Notes under the pieces: model-generated
The model's database searches: none
What the model saw: only the letters and a program-made list of their open reading frames with translations
Told to the model about the DNA's origin: nothing
Made by a program: the position numbers and the translations under genes
Shown here: positions 1 to 10,103 of the stretch, one piece after another
Position numbering within the stretch: position 1 is the first letter of the stretch
Layout: the number at the start of each line of letters is the position of its first letter
Assembly: GCA_029237695.1 (NCBI GenBank)
Contig: CM055274.1
Location: forward strand, 23,115,505-23,179,504
Source of the DNA: Conchocele bisecta
Lineage: Eukaryota > Mollusca > Bivalvia > Lucinida > Thyasiridae
DNA: 64,000 nt
Direction: 5' to 3'

Positions 1-106
1 TGGCATTCCTGGCTGCCGATCGGAGACAGACATCTGTCACGCAATTCTCGCTGGACGTAACCAGAACGAGAAATCGAAATTCGCGACCAGCGTACTCAAG
101 CTAATC

Positions 107-325
107 TACAGTGGAACCTCTCCAAACCGGACACCCTGGGGACCTCCCAGGGTGTCCGGTTTAGGGAGATTCCACAGTAAATCAGGCATATGACCCCCCA
201 AATACACGGATTCATACTTTGCGATCATGAACAGATGTTACCATCGGAGATAAGTGACAAAGAAATCCATCACAAATACAAACACGGAGATTGACAGTGT
301 GTCGGTCTAGAGACGTTTCACTGTA
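107..325. mobile_element. Pal-I copy 1: palindrome-bearing MITE, TA-flanked
   Basis: Starts TA-CAGTGGAACCTCTCC and ends with the inverted form CTGTA. Its left end is itself a hairpin (CCGGACACCCTGGG facing CCCAGGGTGTCCGG). Other full-length copies lie at 22970-23192 and 51232-51450. TA flanks plus a CAGTG terminus suggest Tc1/mariner-type mobilisation (inference). No coding content. Confidence 0.7.
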
Positions 326-408
326 TATGCCATTTACCGTGCATGAAGCGAACAACCACGTGTGGTACATGTCTATCTGAGACCTCATCTGAGTCACTAT
401 GACTTGTA

Positions 409-638
409 CAGTGGAACCTCTCCAAACTGGACACCCTGGGGGTCTCCAGTACAGTGGAACCTCTCCAAATCGGACACCCTGGGGTCCCCAGGGTGTCCGG
501 TCTGGAGATGTTCCACATGTGAGCACTTCTTGACACATTCTAGTGTTTTACAATCATTGTAATCAGAGATACATAACAGCGAAACACATCTATATTTATA
601 TTTTCCCGAGTGTTCCATTTATCGGGGTTCCACTGTAT
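409..638. mobile_element. Pal-I copy 2, rearranged
   Basis: Two successive CAGTGGAACCTCTCCAAA starts (411 and 452) are followed by the hairpin and by a terminal inverted GGTTCCACTGTA at the right end. The doubled left end suggests one copy inserted into, or recombined with, another. Confidence 0.6.
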
Positions 639-1017
639 TAGACTTCCACAGTATGTTAATCAACAACAGTCGTTAACATTTTAATGATATTTCGCTAAGT
701 TAATTCCGAGTTTGTAGACTTTGATCAGTCTATGCTGATTGTCTGTCGCCTGACCCTTCGGGAATTGCACAAACAGGCGTCTTTAACTCACGATTTTAGA
801 GTCCCGTGACGTGTCGGAATAAAACATAAAATAATTGTTATCGATAATGTACTTGTGCTGTGACATGCCGAGAAAAATGCCGTTAGCGTGGACCAGGATC
901 ACCATGCGCATCCGGGTATCTGCGTAGGAGTTAATTTGTCGCCATTCGGATGTGCGTGGCATCTCGTCAGGAAACCGGTGTAACATTTTACCCCGGCGCA
1001 TAGTGTAAGTACATGTG
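639..1017. other. No recognised feature
   Basis: AT-rich sequence with no repeat family shared with the rest of the window and no convincing coding potential. Confidence 0.5.
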
Positions 1018-1174
1018 TTTATCCCGTCAACACAGTGCTTATGTGCCGTGAAACACGGTGCCGTGAAACATTTTTGATATCCAGTCAATACTATTTTTGC
1101 ATTTTACAGCCATTTGTAGGTGTTGACGGGATAAATAGAATAGTAGGCTAGTGCCGTGAATGGGAAAACATATC
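1018..1174. repeat. Rep-Q copy 1: short inverted-repeat element
   Basis: TTTATCCCGTCAACAC at the left faces GTTGACGGGATAAA at 1122-1135. The following 40 bp (TAGAATAGTAGGCTAGTGCC) are also shared with the second copy at 37037-37232. The inner part carries a short direct repeat, GTGCCGTGAAACA. Confidence 0.65.
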
Positions 1175-1175
1175 T

Positions 1176-1377
1176 CCTCTACCTCCTTCCCCCCATGTTA
1201 AATTCCCATAGACAATTACATTTTTCGTAATAAAATCAACATTTGACCAAATTTCACGAAATAAAAAGAAGGCTCATTCTTAAAGTTTGTTAAAATGTAA
1301 TATTATCGAAAAAGATTTTGTGGTTGCATTATGTATATGGCCGTAAAATTTGGACAGGTTTCGTGAATCAGACAGTA
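1176..1377. mobile_element. MITE-P copy 1, right half only
   Basis: Matches the right arm of the full copies at 41931-42483 and 48896-49427, from the CCCATGTTAAATTCCCATAG segment to the terminus GTTTCGTGAATCAGACAG followed by TA. The left arm is missing. Confidence 0.65.
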
Positions 1378-1419
1378 GGACATAAATGCCCATCTCATAC
1401 ACTATCGACAGCGTTAATT

Positions 1420-1727
1420 ATAGGAATGAATGGCCTTTTTGTGGAATGGAAGGCCTCGTCCAGTATTCCCGCGACTTTTCAAAGTTTATATCCCCGATAA
1501 ATTCCACAAAAAGGCCATTCATTCCTTATAATTCCAGCATTTGAAATAAATTCATCAAGAAAATGTGTTTATTTTCCGTTTTCTTAAGAATTATTTTAAC
1601 TGCGCCTCACGGTTACGGAAAGTAGTTCGGCGTGGGAGTTTACTGGGATATACATTTTGGACAGAGACTTGCTGCGGGCCAATCAAATGTTAGGGAATTG
1701 TGTAAATATTTTTGTGCTGGAATTATT
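1420..1727 (+). mobile_element. Pal-M copy 1: hairpin plus 200-bp tail
   Basis: A hairpin with arms AGGAATGAATGGCC and GGCCATTCATTCCT is followed by a conserved tail ending GTGCTGGAATTATT. The left arm is shortened here compared with the copy at 46533-46888. A third copy, inverted, is at 23708-24036. No coding content; class unknown. Confidence 0.65.
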
Positions 1728-1920
1728 TGTCAATATTTGTCAATTCTTTATGTTCAAACTCTGGAATAGTGTTCTTGAAATCAAGTAGCTTGACTGACTG
1801 AGCATGAGCTGTTCTACAGCTCATGATAAACTAAGTAATCAAGTTACTTGATTGCGAGTTCCAATAAATGTTAAGACACGATGATAATCTGAGCAACATT
1901 ACGCGGGCGTTTGTGTATTA
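1728..1920. repeat. Rep-F copy 1, diverged
   Basis: Contains the Rep-F core in weakened form (CTGAGCATGAGCTG facing CAGCTCATG, inside ATCAAGTAGCTTGA and ATCAAGTTACTTGA) and a decayed right terminus (TTACGCGGGCGTTTGTGTA). Better copies are at 14080-14288 and 33815-34147. Confidence 0.55.
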
Positions 1921-1971
1921 AAACTTTCCGCGACTGAATCTTGTAAAACCGGCTGTTCAGAGACATACACT

Positions 1972-2070
1972 TACAGTGGAGTCAGCGTGCACACACGAAC
2001 GAACACGACAGGTTGTGTTCCAACCTGTTGTGTTCGTTCGTGTGTGCACTTACACGCTGACCCCACTGTA
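1972..2070. mobile_element. Pal-A copy 1: near-perfect palindromic MITE at TA
   Basis: A palindrome of about 95 bp with arms CAGTGGAGTCAGCGTG and CACGCTGACCCCACTG, flanked by TA on both sides. The left arm lacks a few bases (TAAGTG) present in other copies. Confidence 0.8.
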
Positions 2071-2399
2071 ACTGACGGATTTGCGAACAGTGGTGCCTTC
2101 AGATCAGACTGAGCACATGCGCAGACTGGTCTGAGGCAACGCAGTCACAATGAATGCGCGGACGCGCTGGTTGATCTGAGGCAAAGCTGGACGCAAACGC
2201 CATATGGTCCTATTTGGAAACCGGTATCCCGTATTTGACGGTCCCTTACAGTTTCCATTTAAGCGTCTGAATGCCATAATTAGAGTATTGTCCAGGCCAC
2301 GCCACGCTAAGAAACCCATTGCGGAATGTTAGCCGCCCCCGCCCACACACCGGAACTGTACGGAAATACCCGACTTCTCGGGTGCGTCAATTGTGCTAT
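2071..2399. other. No recognised feature
   Basis: Nothing recognisable beyond a weak short direct repeat of CTGAGGCAA near 2131 and 2176. Confidence 0.5.
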
Positions 2400-2850
2400 T
2401 GTCCACTACCGCCTCCGCTAATCTTCACAATAGTTTTGACTATTTATTTGCTTCAAAATATTGCACAATGTTCTTTGAAATCAAGCAGATTGATTGTCTG
2501 AGCCTGAGCTGTGTTACAGCTCAGACTCAGACAATCAAACAGCTTGCTTGCGAGTTGGAATTAAGCATTAAATTTTATATATTTTACAACGATTACAAAC
2601 AAGCGCGAGAACACTCAAGTTATACACAGATGCTTCCGTTGGCGGAGACGAAGGCGTAAGGACGGTCATTAATGTGGGAGGAAACTGGAGTACCCGGAGG
2701 AAACCCACTTGTCCGATCTGGCGACCACCATGCCATCTCACACGCTGCCCTTGCAGAGGATCGAACCTGAAGTCGCATTGGTCGAGTTGGAATTGCCAAT
2801 ATATTTTGAGAAACATTGATAATCTGTGCAAGATTTGCCGGTGGTTGTTT
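2400..2850. repeat. Rep-F copy 2, split by a SINE
   Basis: Left terminus CACTACCGCCTCCGCTAATC, central hairpin CTGAGCCTGAGCTGTG facing its complement, then a 220-bp SINE insertion (2563-2782). The remainder, GAAACATTGATAATCTGTGC, resumes at about 2783. The sequence CGAGTTGGAATT occurs on both sides of the insert. Confidence 0.75.
2563..2782 (-). mobile_element. tRNA-derived SINE (SINE-3), 5'-truncated, with 12-bp target duplication
   Basis: Flanked by an exact 12-bp direct repeat, CGAGTTGGAATT, at 2551-2562 and 2783-2794. Read on the minus strand it opens within 20 bases of a polymerase III B-box-like GGTTCGATCC (2758-2767). It continues through a body with GGGTTTCCTCCGGGTACTCC and ends in an A/T-rich tail. 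The A box is missing, so the copy looks 5'-truncated, as expected from target-primed reverse transcription by a partner LINE (known mechanism; partner not identified). Confidence 0.75.
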
Positions 2851-4128
2851 AGTACGGAAAACCCGATATCATATGTGTGACAATAGTCAGTGTTGCTCCG
2901 GGTACCCACGGGTCATTGGGTACGTTGTACCTTTTAAAGGGACGGTGACTCAATTAATGTCTCAGATATCCAAAATGTGGTTTTTCGCTTCATTCACTGA
3001 AAATGATTGTACTAGTTCATATGATCAAATGAAAAAAGTAAGGAAAATTGATGAAATAGCTTTTTATTATGAATAGTCATACAATACCACACTTAGAAAA
3101 TCGTCTCCATTAGAGAAACTAGTTTAAGTAATATCAATAAAAAAAATTAAGTAACGGATTAATGAAGAAAAATAATAGCATTTAGTTTCATTGTACACAT
3201 ATTTGTCGGTATTATATTTTTCACTAATCCAAATTGTTTTTTCAGGCGACTTATATCTATAGTATCGCAGTTTAGAAAATCGTGCAAATAAATATTGTTA
3301 ATACATGTACTATACACTATATGTACATATTCACCAGTTTATAAAAGATATACGAACCATAGTCCAATCTTGACACATATATATATCCTTATGTTTACCC
3401 TAGTTTCTCGACCAATGAAAGAACAGCATTTCGTCTCAATTAATCGCATATTGCGACACGTTCGCCAATATCTATTAAATTAATCATTAAATGTTCAGCC
3501 GCTATATTTAGAACTGATGTTACACCTTGTTGTCATCAGTTCACGAGACGCAAAGCATATTACCGCCCACATACGCGCTCACTTGGTGTCACACCGCCAA
3601 TCACATGCTAGTATAGCGAAATCACGTTTAGGGGCGGAGCTTCGCGAGTGCAGCGGGCTGGTAAACAATAAGTACGTTATAGTTCACATATCGATTTTTT
3701 TTATAAATTAGTTTCTCGTTCAAAATTCAATATATGAACTATAACTATGACTTAATACAATATTAAAACACGATACATGCCAGTGACACCATACACCCAC
3801 CATGTGTCCAATTTTGTCAATAACCAGATAAATGTAAATACCAATGGAGAAATTGTGGTGGATTACATGTGAATTATTCATTGTCTCTACCTATATCGGT
3901 ATGTGTGATGGTCACGTATACCCAGCGGTCTCTGGTGGGTGTATCATAAGTGCCAGGTCCATTACTGGACAAGGATAGGCATACATGCACAGTAGAACTT
4001 GTGTAAAACCGACACGCGAAAACATAGTTATGCGTGTGCTCAAGTGTTGTGTGTTTCATTTCCATTTAATGAATAAAACCACAAGTTGTTGCGTACATTG
4101 TGTTATGGAATACATTTGGCCTGTTTAA
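2851..4128. other. No recognised feature, AT-rich
   Basis: About 1.3 kb of AT-rich sequence without shared repeats, tandem arrays or plausible exons that I can support. The longest open frames are below 90 codons. Confidence 0.5.
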
Positions 4129-4134
4129 AGTACG

Positions 4135-4167
4135 TGGAGTCCGAAGGAAGGACTCCACGTACTTTAA
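4135..4167. repeat. Short perfect hairpin
   Basis: TTAAAGTACGTGGAGTCC faces GGACTCCACGTACTTTAA across a loop of about six bases. Single copy in the window. Confidence 0.7.
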
Positions 4168-4168
4168 T

Positions 4169-4821
4169 CAGACCAATGTTTTCGTACCACAGTAAACGCA
4201 ACAGCACACGGTTGTGTTACTTATATTTGCATTAACCAAATAAGGAGCTAGAATTAAGAATCATATTTGTACGACATTTTGTCGCAATTCATGGAATAGC
4301 GACGTTGGCGGTCAATAGAGAGCCGTTATTGACAACGTCGTGGAGATTAATGGTATCAAAATACTTTAACCAATCAACAACGACTCGCGACGTCATTTGA
4401 GCTAATGTATGTATCAAAACCTAAAAGAAATTGGCGGGATAGGGACCAAACATGTAAAGCCTAATGACGATGTAAATATGTATCTATGAATGTGTATCGC
4501 GTGATCGCAAAGGAGGCACTCGAGTCATCTGGTGCTCAATTTTATAATTTACTGTGGAACATTTCTAAACCGAACACCCCGGGACATTGTAAATGTTGCA
4601 TAACGTTAGCGCATAATATGAAGAAGTAACAATGGTAATGCGGTAATCCAATCAACTTCGCACATAATTGCGGGCTGTATCTCTGCAAAACTCGCGTACC
4701 GTCCGCGGCTATGGACAGAATGGGAGCTGAGCAGGGTTGCTGCCCGTAACTACTTCGCTCCAGGCGTTATGCCACGCGGCATAATCAGTTTCAATTACGA
4801 AAGTATTCACTATCGTCAAAT
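4169..4821. other. Mostly unrecognised; Pal-I remnant at about 4548-4585
   Basis: Only a decayed Pal-I end (CTGTGGAACATTTCTAAACC) is identifiable. The rest shows no family membership or coding signal. Confidence 0.45.
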
Positions 4822-5061
4822 TTGTCAATGACTGGATAAAGGGGACTTATGGGTCTTGCAACCAGTGTAGATCCAGATCAGACTGTGCATCCGCACAGTC
4901 TGATCAGGATCTGCACCGTTCGCCATTCCGTTAATAAAACACCTGGCATTCGTCTAACAAGCATTATAGATCGTTATCAGGTTACAAGCATGTGTTATTT
5001 GATCAGGAGCTACGCTGGTCACAAATTCCATAAGCCCCATTTCTTCAGTTATTGCCACAAA
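4822..5061. mobile_element. MITE-D copy 1 (about 240 bp, long terminal inverted repeats)
   Basis: MITE-D consensus ends are TGTGGCTGTGACTGGAGAAA and its complement. In the middle sits a hairpin GATCAGACTGTGCATCCG facing CGCACAGTCTGATC (here 4875-4908). This copy keeps the whole length but the ends are eroded. More than a dozen copies or fragments are in the window, making it the most frequent family here. Confidence 0.75.
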
Positions 5062-5590
5062 TGCGGATATCCGATACTAATACCGGTATACCGTATATTC
5101 GGTTGAAGTTTTTTCGTCATGTCAAAGAATTGACAGGTTAGCAGTTGGCAGATTTATATGCTCTCTGTAATTCCATCGAGAAGTATAGCTATGCTAAATA
5201 ATTACAACGAAAATTCCCAATCTTACAAAAACAATGCATTCTCGTTGTTTTTACACTTTAATATTATATTTTAATTGATGTATGGAATGTGTTTAATGGC
5301 AAAACAGTCTGTTTCGGATTGCAGAGGAATTGCGTAGCGTGTCAGAATTTCTCTCTTATCGCGTATAACAGATTTTCCGAAATTGAAATCTGAGATCTGT
5401 GAGATGTTCCGTAAATGAAGTGGAAAGTTGACCAATAAAATATATCTAGTTTTTTGTCAACTATCGACGTCATTGAAGAAAATTGTCGTTCCCTTTTTTC
5501 GGATTAATATATGCAAAATATAGATGAAAACTATTTGTTGTCAATTTTCGATATCATTTCTTTCGGAATCAATATGTGCGAAATTCAAAC
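5062..5590. other. No recognised feature
   Basis: AT-rich, no shared repeats found. Confidence 0.45.
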
Positions 5591-5812
5591 GTGTGACTGT
5601 GACTGGAGAAATAATAATTATGGGTTATTCGACCAGTGTAGGCCCAGCTCAGCCTGCGCGTCCGCGCAGTCTGATCTGGGCCTACACTGTTTGCAATGCA
5701 TCCAGTAAATCACCGGTCTCGCTTCTAACAAACAGTGTTATCCATATCAGACTGCAAATCAGGAGCGAGACTGGTAACAAATCCATAAGCCCCATTTCTC
5801 CAGTCACAAACA
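5591..5812. mobile_element. MITE-D copy 2
   Basis: Ends GTGACTGTGACTGGAGAAAT and ATTTCTCCAGTCAC. The central hairpin here is CAGCCTGCGCGTCCGCGCAG. Confidence 0.75.
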
Positions 5813-6861
5813 TATTTGTGATAAGGCAGAAAGTGTCATGTACTAGACCAAATATATTCACGTTGCCACTAGCAAAAATACAAGTTCCAAGGATAACTGG
5901 GGTTTGTTTTATAAGATGAAATGGAAAACGGAATCTGCTTACATAATTCACCTTACGAACAATTCCGATCACAGACGCCTTAGCTCTGCCTGCACATCTT
6001 CGCAATCTGCACGAAAAGTTCACAAACGGTGTAAACAGTTAAAAACTGGGTCATGGGAAACTAAATATAAGCCGAACGAACGAAACTAAACATTGACACA
6101 CATTTTCTAACCGTGTCATAATTGGAATACCGCAGTGGGCGAATATAGTGTTTGATAATCGTTTAAAATTACTGCTTTATTGGATTAAACTACCGTTTTT
6201 AGCTTTCTGGGACGCGTTCGTGCATAATAGCGTTATTTTCTCCGAAGCAAATCCCTGTTGCATTTTCGTTTAAATAATACGGACCGTAATCCTATGTTTA
6301 ATGCTGCTACAAAAATAGGCTTTGTACATTTACCGTACCCTCCTGATAAGCCAACGAATGTATATATACGTATATATGTAGTACTCAATATATCCACCCA
6401 TATTTTGCATGTTTTTAGATTCATGAATGCGGAATTGCGAACAATATTCACTGTTACGGTTGAATTAAAAAATATCAACATCCTCGCATATTCTATGACA
6501 TTGACATTTGGCGACTGATTTTCGATTCCACGATTAAATTTATTTTAATATTGATTTATATAGGGAAAATTGAAATTGTATATGGGATAGTACGTGTATG
6601 CAGTGGCGAGGGACTTCAAGGGGCGATACGTTTACAAACATTCAAGTATGATATTTATTTGAAAACTATTATTGTTATTCTGATCTTGGTGCTTATTAAA
6701 CGCCTCTCTACGCTACCCGATGAGGTTTATGTAAACATACGTATAATAAATTCCAGCCCATCGATTTAAAAGCCACTAAAATGAAGATGAGTACATCCAC
6801 ATACAAGTGTTTCGGCAAATTGGACAGATTATTCAATTTGAGAACCGTGTTAAGGTAGAAT
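5813..6861. other. No recognised feature
   Basis: About 1 kb with no shared repeat and no open frame above roughly 110 codons. The longest overlapping frame begins inside the preceding MITE-D. Confidence 0.45.
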
Positions 6862-6913
6862 CGTACGGAGCGCCGCTGGGGACGTAGGCTTTTTTTTTTT
6901 TTTTTTTTTTCCC
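6862..6913. mobile_element. FB-G copy 1, left terminus
   Basis: ACGGAGCGCCGCTGGGGACG followed by a T-run. This is the terminal inverted repeat seen at both ends of FB-G at 46254-46485. The matching right terminus is at about 7455-7475, so Rep-F sequence (6922-7171) lies inside or between the two ends. Confidence 0.6.
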
Positions 6914-6921
6914 TCAGTTGA

Positions 6922-7171
6922 TACGAAATTTATAATAACAAAACACGAACTTACACTACTGCCTGCGCTAATCCTGTCAATGGTTTTTGAAAATCAAGCA
7001 GCTTGATTATCTGAGCCTGAGCCGTGCTACAGCTCAGGCTCAGAAAATCAATTTGCTTTTTGATTGCCACTTTGGCATTGCTAATAGATGTTTAGAAACG
7101 TTGATAATCTGGGTAAGATTTTCGCAATCGTTTGTGTACAAGACTGTCAAGAGCACGCCATATAATAGCTA
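6922..7171 (+). repeat. Rep-F copy 3, left member of a direct-repeat pair
   Basis: Nearly identical to 7669-7920, starting CGAAATTTATAATAACAAAA and ending CGCCATATAATAGCTACA. Contains the CTGAGCCTGAGCCGTG hairpin. Confidence 0.75.
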
Positions 7172-7475
7172 CAGTTCGTTCCCACGAATTAACAATTCGT
7201 TCCCACGAATTAGCAATTCGTTCCCAAATTAACGAATTAACAATTCGTTCCCACGGGAACGAATTGTTATATCGTGGGAACGAATTGTTATATCGTGGGA
7301 ACGAATTGTTATATCATGGGAACGAATTGTTAATTCGAGGGACCGAATTGTCATTTCGTGGGTACGAATTATAATTCGAGGGAACGATTTGTTAAATTGA
7401 TTGCATGGGAACGAATTGTTATTTCGTTGGAACGAATTAATAAATAAAAAGCATGTCTCCTGCGGGGTTCCATAT
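7172..7475. mobile_element. FB-G copy 1, inverted minisatellite arms and right terminus
   Basis: Runs of CAATTCGTTCCCACGAATTA on the left flip into TCGTGGGAACGAATTGTTAT on the right, giving one large foldback built of about 20-bp units. It ends with AACGAATTAATAAA and the eroded terminus CTGCGGGGTTCCAT. The encoded repetitive peptides have no meaning as genes. Confidence 0.7.
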
Positions 7476-7668
7476 AATTGTGTGAATACTAATTTTAAGA
7501 AAGGTGGTGCCATGGCAATTAGGAAAGATGCAAGTCTTCTTTGTTCTGTCTTCAAGTTTAATTTATCAGATATTTCTACTTGAATCCATTAACTATATAA
7601 TTGTAAAAGATTGGGTAAAATTGGCTGGATTCCATCCTGGGACCAGCATAATTGATGAAACAGCCTGA

Positions 7669-7920
7669 CACGAAATTTATAATAACAAAACACGAACATA
7701 CACTACTGCCTGCGCTAATCCTGTCAATGGTTTTTGAAAATCAAGCAGCTTGATTATATGTGCCTGAGCCGTGCTACAGCTCAGGCTCAGAAAATCAAAT
7801 AGCATTTTGATTGTGACTTTGGCATTGCTAATAGATGTTCAGAAACGTTGATAATCTGGGTAAGATTTTCGCAATCGTTTGTGTAAAAGACTGTCAAGAG
7901 CACGCCATATAATAGCTACA
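7669..7920 (+). repeat. Rep-F copy 4, right member of a direct-repeat pair
   Basis: Second member of the pair with 6922-7171. The period is about 747 bp and the few differences are mostly single bases. It runs directly into the Helitron-like fragment at 7921. Confidence 0.75.
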
Positions 7921-8385
7921 ATAATTCGCCTACGATATGTTACAGTGGGGTCAGCGTGTAAGTGCACACACGAACGAACACGACAGTAAGCTGTATGTTT
8001 TATACCTTTAAACAAATAATCTTTGATGTAGACCTAGTAAATTGCCAAAAATAATAGAACAGGGAAAACATTTTCATATGGAAGCCATATTTTCTCTAGT
8101 TGTTGCTTAACATTCAAAATAACGAATTTAAGCTTTCCAATTTACAAGATATACATGTAAATGTCAGATAAACACATTGACACTGTAAAATAACAAATTG
8201 CTGCATGTGTATGTTTTTTATTAATAATTTATTGATACAGCTTTGACAGTTTTATCTCGCTAACATATCAAATACGTCGGATAACCGAGTGCAAAGATCA
8301 CTCTTCCATGTGTTACACTAAAGAGATAAGGTTAAATTGCTACCCTCGCGAGAGGTGTGAAGCAGGGTAGCAATTTTGTTTCTAG
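7921..8385 (+). mobile_element. Helitron-like non-autonomous fragment V, copy 1
   Basis: Paralogous to 45534-46227. Its right end is a hairpin TTGCTACCC (8337-8345) facing GGGTAGCAA (8365-8373), followed by TTTTGTTT and CTAG (8382-8385). This arrangement resembles Helitron 3' ends (subterminal hairpin then CTRR). No Rep or helicase coding sequence is present, so the assignment is inference. Confidence 0.5.
7941..7986. mobile_element. Pal-A copy 2, single arm only
   Basis: Only the left arm (TACAGTGGGGTCAGCG to CACGACAG) survives, at the same site within element V as the full Pal-A at 45692-45795. It was therefore inherited through duplication of V and later lost its right half. Confidence 0.75.
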
Positions 8386-8571
8386 CCATACATCAGAGCG
8401 GAGCGGGTAATGCTGAGTTAGGTTTGTACCAACCCCAAAACGTCCATTTTGTCGACCGCTTGCTTACATATGTATATATAAGTTTTATACGAATTGTGAA
8501 TTTGTGGGAACGAATTTTTAATTCGTATGAACACCCGGCTGACAGTATATACATATAGTTGTGCGGCATAA
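8386..8571. other. Short spacer with FB-G-like unit
   Basis: Contains one isolated GTGGGAACGAATT unit near 8504, resembling the FB-G minisatellite. Confidence 0.4.
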
Positions 8572-8790
8572 ATGTAAATGCTTTGATTTAACGACGGCAC
8601 TGGCTCATGTCGGGACCGACTATTTAAGTCCCCATCCAATAGGACTAGGCTAGCACGAAGTTGTTGCCCAAGAAGTTGACCAAGGACACGCCAAAACGAC
8701 TATTCGCAGCGGCAGAGGTGGAATCGAACCCGGGGTCTCCCGATCCGAAGTCCGACGCTCTACCTACTGAGCTAATCCGGCCACCACTTG
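8572..8790 (-). mobile_element. tRNA-derived SINE (SINE-1), near full length
   Basis: On the minus strand the 5' head reads like a tRNA: an A-box-like TAGCTCAGTAGG, an anticodon-arm-like GGACTTCGGA and a B-box-like GGTTCGATTCC (about 8714-8724). An unrelated body follows, ending AGTGCCGTCGTTAAATC. The acceptor and T stems do not pair well and no CCA-proximal stem is formed, so this is a SINE head and not a working tRNA gene. Related copies: 23305-23590 and 47296-47396. Confidence 0.75.
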
Positions 8791-8841
8791 TGCGGCATAA
8801 CCGACATAACCGACCATACATTCTCAGGTAAAAGACAAATT

Positions 8842-9103
8842 AGACACGCCGTGTGTGACTTTGTACCGTCGGACATGTACGTAATTTCATGAAATACGTT
8901 TACAAAATTTGCAATATTTTCCGTATATGGCGTGAAAAGCTGACAAAATGTTCAGTGTACATGCGGAATTATATTCCGCATGTACTCTGATACTTTTTGT
9001 CAACTTTTGACTTTATTTATGAAATATATTGTAAATTTTGTAAACGTATTTAATGAAATTACGCAGATGTCCGAAGGTACGAAATCAGATTGCACGTCAC
9101 ATA
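8842..9103. repeat. Rep-T copy 1: inverted-repeat element
   Basis: The left arm (ACGTAATTTCATGAAATACG) is mirrored on the right (TTTAATGAAATTACGCAGAT). A central hairpin CATGCGGAATTATATTCCGC sits at about 8961-8984. Further copies at 15316-15531 and 47895-48190. Confidence 0.65.
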
Positions 9104-9326
9104 TGAAGGGGTCAGTGGAAAAAAGGGCTCAGCCCATACGAGACTTAGACCCCTTCTTCCACTGGCCCATACATATGTACCAGTCCGTATTTCTGCTTTA
9201 AACGTCGCCCGTGATAAATGGTCCAAAATATATTTGCGACGATCTGTAATTCACGTTCACAAATCACGTCAGAATATGACAAGCTGACGTTGTTGGTTTT
9301 CTTTACAAAGGTTATCAGTTAAATAC
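9104..9326. other. No recognised feature apart from a weak hairpin
   Basis: GGTCAGTGGAAAAAAGGG near 9109 partly faces CCCCTTCTTCCACTGG near 9150. Confidence 0.4.
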
Positions 9327-9886
9327 AGGTAATACAAACTGTTCTATATATACCATTGCACCAGTTCTAAACATTATGAGTGTCCGCTATACAGATATAC
9401 AGTGGGGTCAGCGAGTAAGTGCACACACGAACGAACACGACAGGTTGGTTCCAACCTGTCGTGTTCGTTCGTGTGTCCACTTACACGCTGACCCCATTGT
9501 AAACATTTAGTAATATTTGTTTTACTGATAGTGACTCGCGGTGGTATTGGGCTATTTTTATATGCAAATACGGCATGATTGTTTTAATTATTTATAGTAA
9601 TTAAATGCGTCACCTGAAAAATAATTTTATCGACATATTATAAAGTATGATCATTGCACATCAAACAATAAATACAGATAATAAATAGTCCGTTAACATT
9701 TTAAGGAAACACGGTTATCGCCCCTGATACCAGTGTGGAAAATTACGTCTTATATAAAAGGTATACTAATGTCAATCAATACGTGGGGTAATGGTTAATG
9801 AATGTTTATTTTGCCAGAAAATGTCTCAGATGATGTCGCTGATGTAAAGAACAGTGCGTGCATACTGAGTGGGCATGTACCTTTAA
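9327..9886 (-). mobile_element. MITE-B copy 1, carrying a nested Pal-A
   Basis: MITE-B is about 515 bp, bounded by TTAA, with ends AGGTACATGCCCACTCAGT and complement. Here the left end has lost about 20 bp, while the right end GAGTGGGCATGTACCTTTAA (TTAA at 9883-9886) is intact. Pal-A sits at 9398-9501. A/T-rich interior, no coding content. Confidence 0.8.
9398..9501. mobile_element. Pal-A copy 3 inside MITE-B
   Basis: Interrupts MITE-B at CAGATA-TA. The unfilled site is visible in copy 2 of MITE-B near 12767. TA is duplicated on both sides. Confidence 0.85.
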
Positions 9887-10103
9887 GGCCAGTGTACACA
9901 CATATTGGCCTTTGTATGCACAGCCAGAGTATACATTAATGGCATTGTTCCGCTGGACATTCATGCTGCCACTAAAGAACGGGGAAGTTACATTAAAATG
10001 GTCATGCAAAAATGAGGCGTGTGTCATTTGTGGTCAGTCTAGTTCCTGATCCGTTATCGCACTGCAACTACGTGATAATGGTCTCCACTGTTTCCTAGAA
10101 TAA
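9887..10103. other. No recognised feature
   Basis: Short unique spacer between MITE-B and MITE-C. Confidence 0.4.

Noticed and set aside
6922..7920. LTR pair flanking an internal region
   Set aside because: The 250-bp direct repeats are Rep-F copies without TG..CA ends, primer-binding site or coding interior.
8700..8790. tRNA-Arg-like sequence on the minus strand
   Set aside because: The D arm, anticodon loop and B box look right, but the acceptor and T stems do not pair and the sequence continues into a SINE body shared with other copies.
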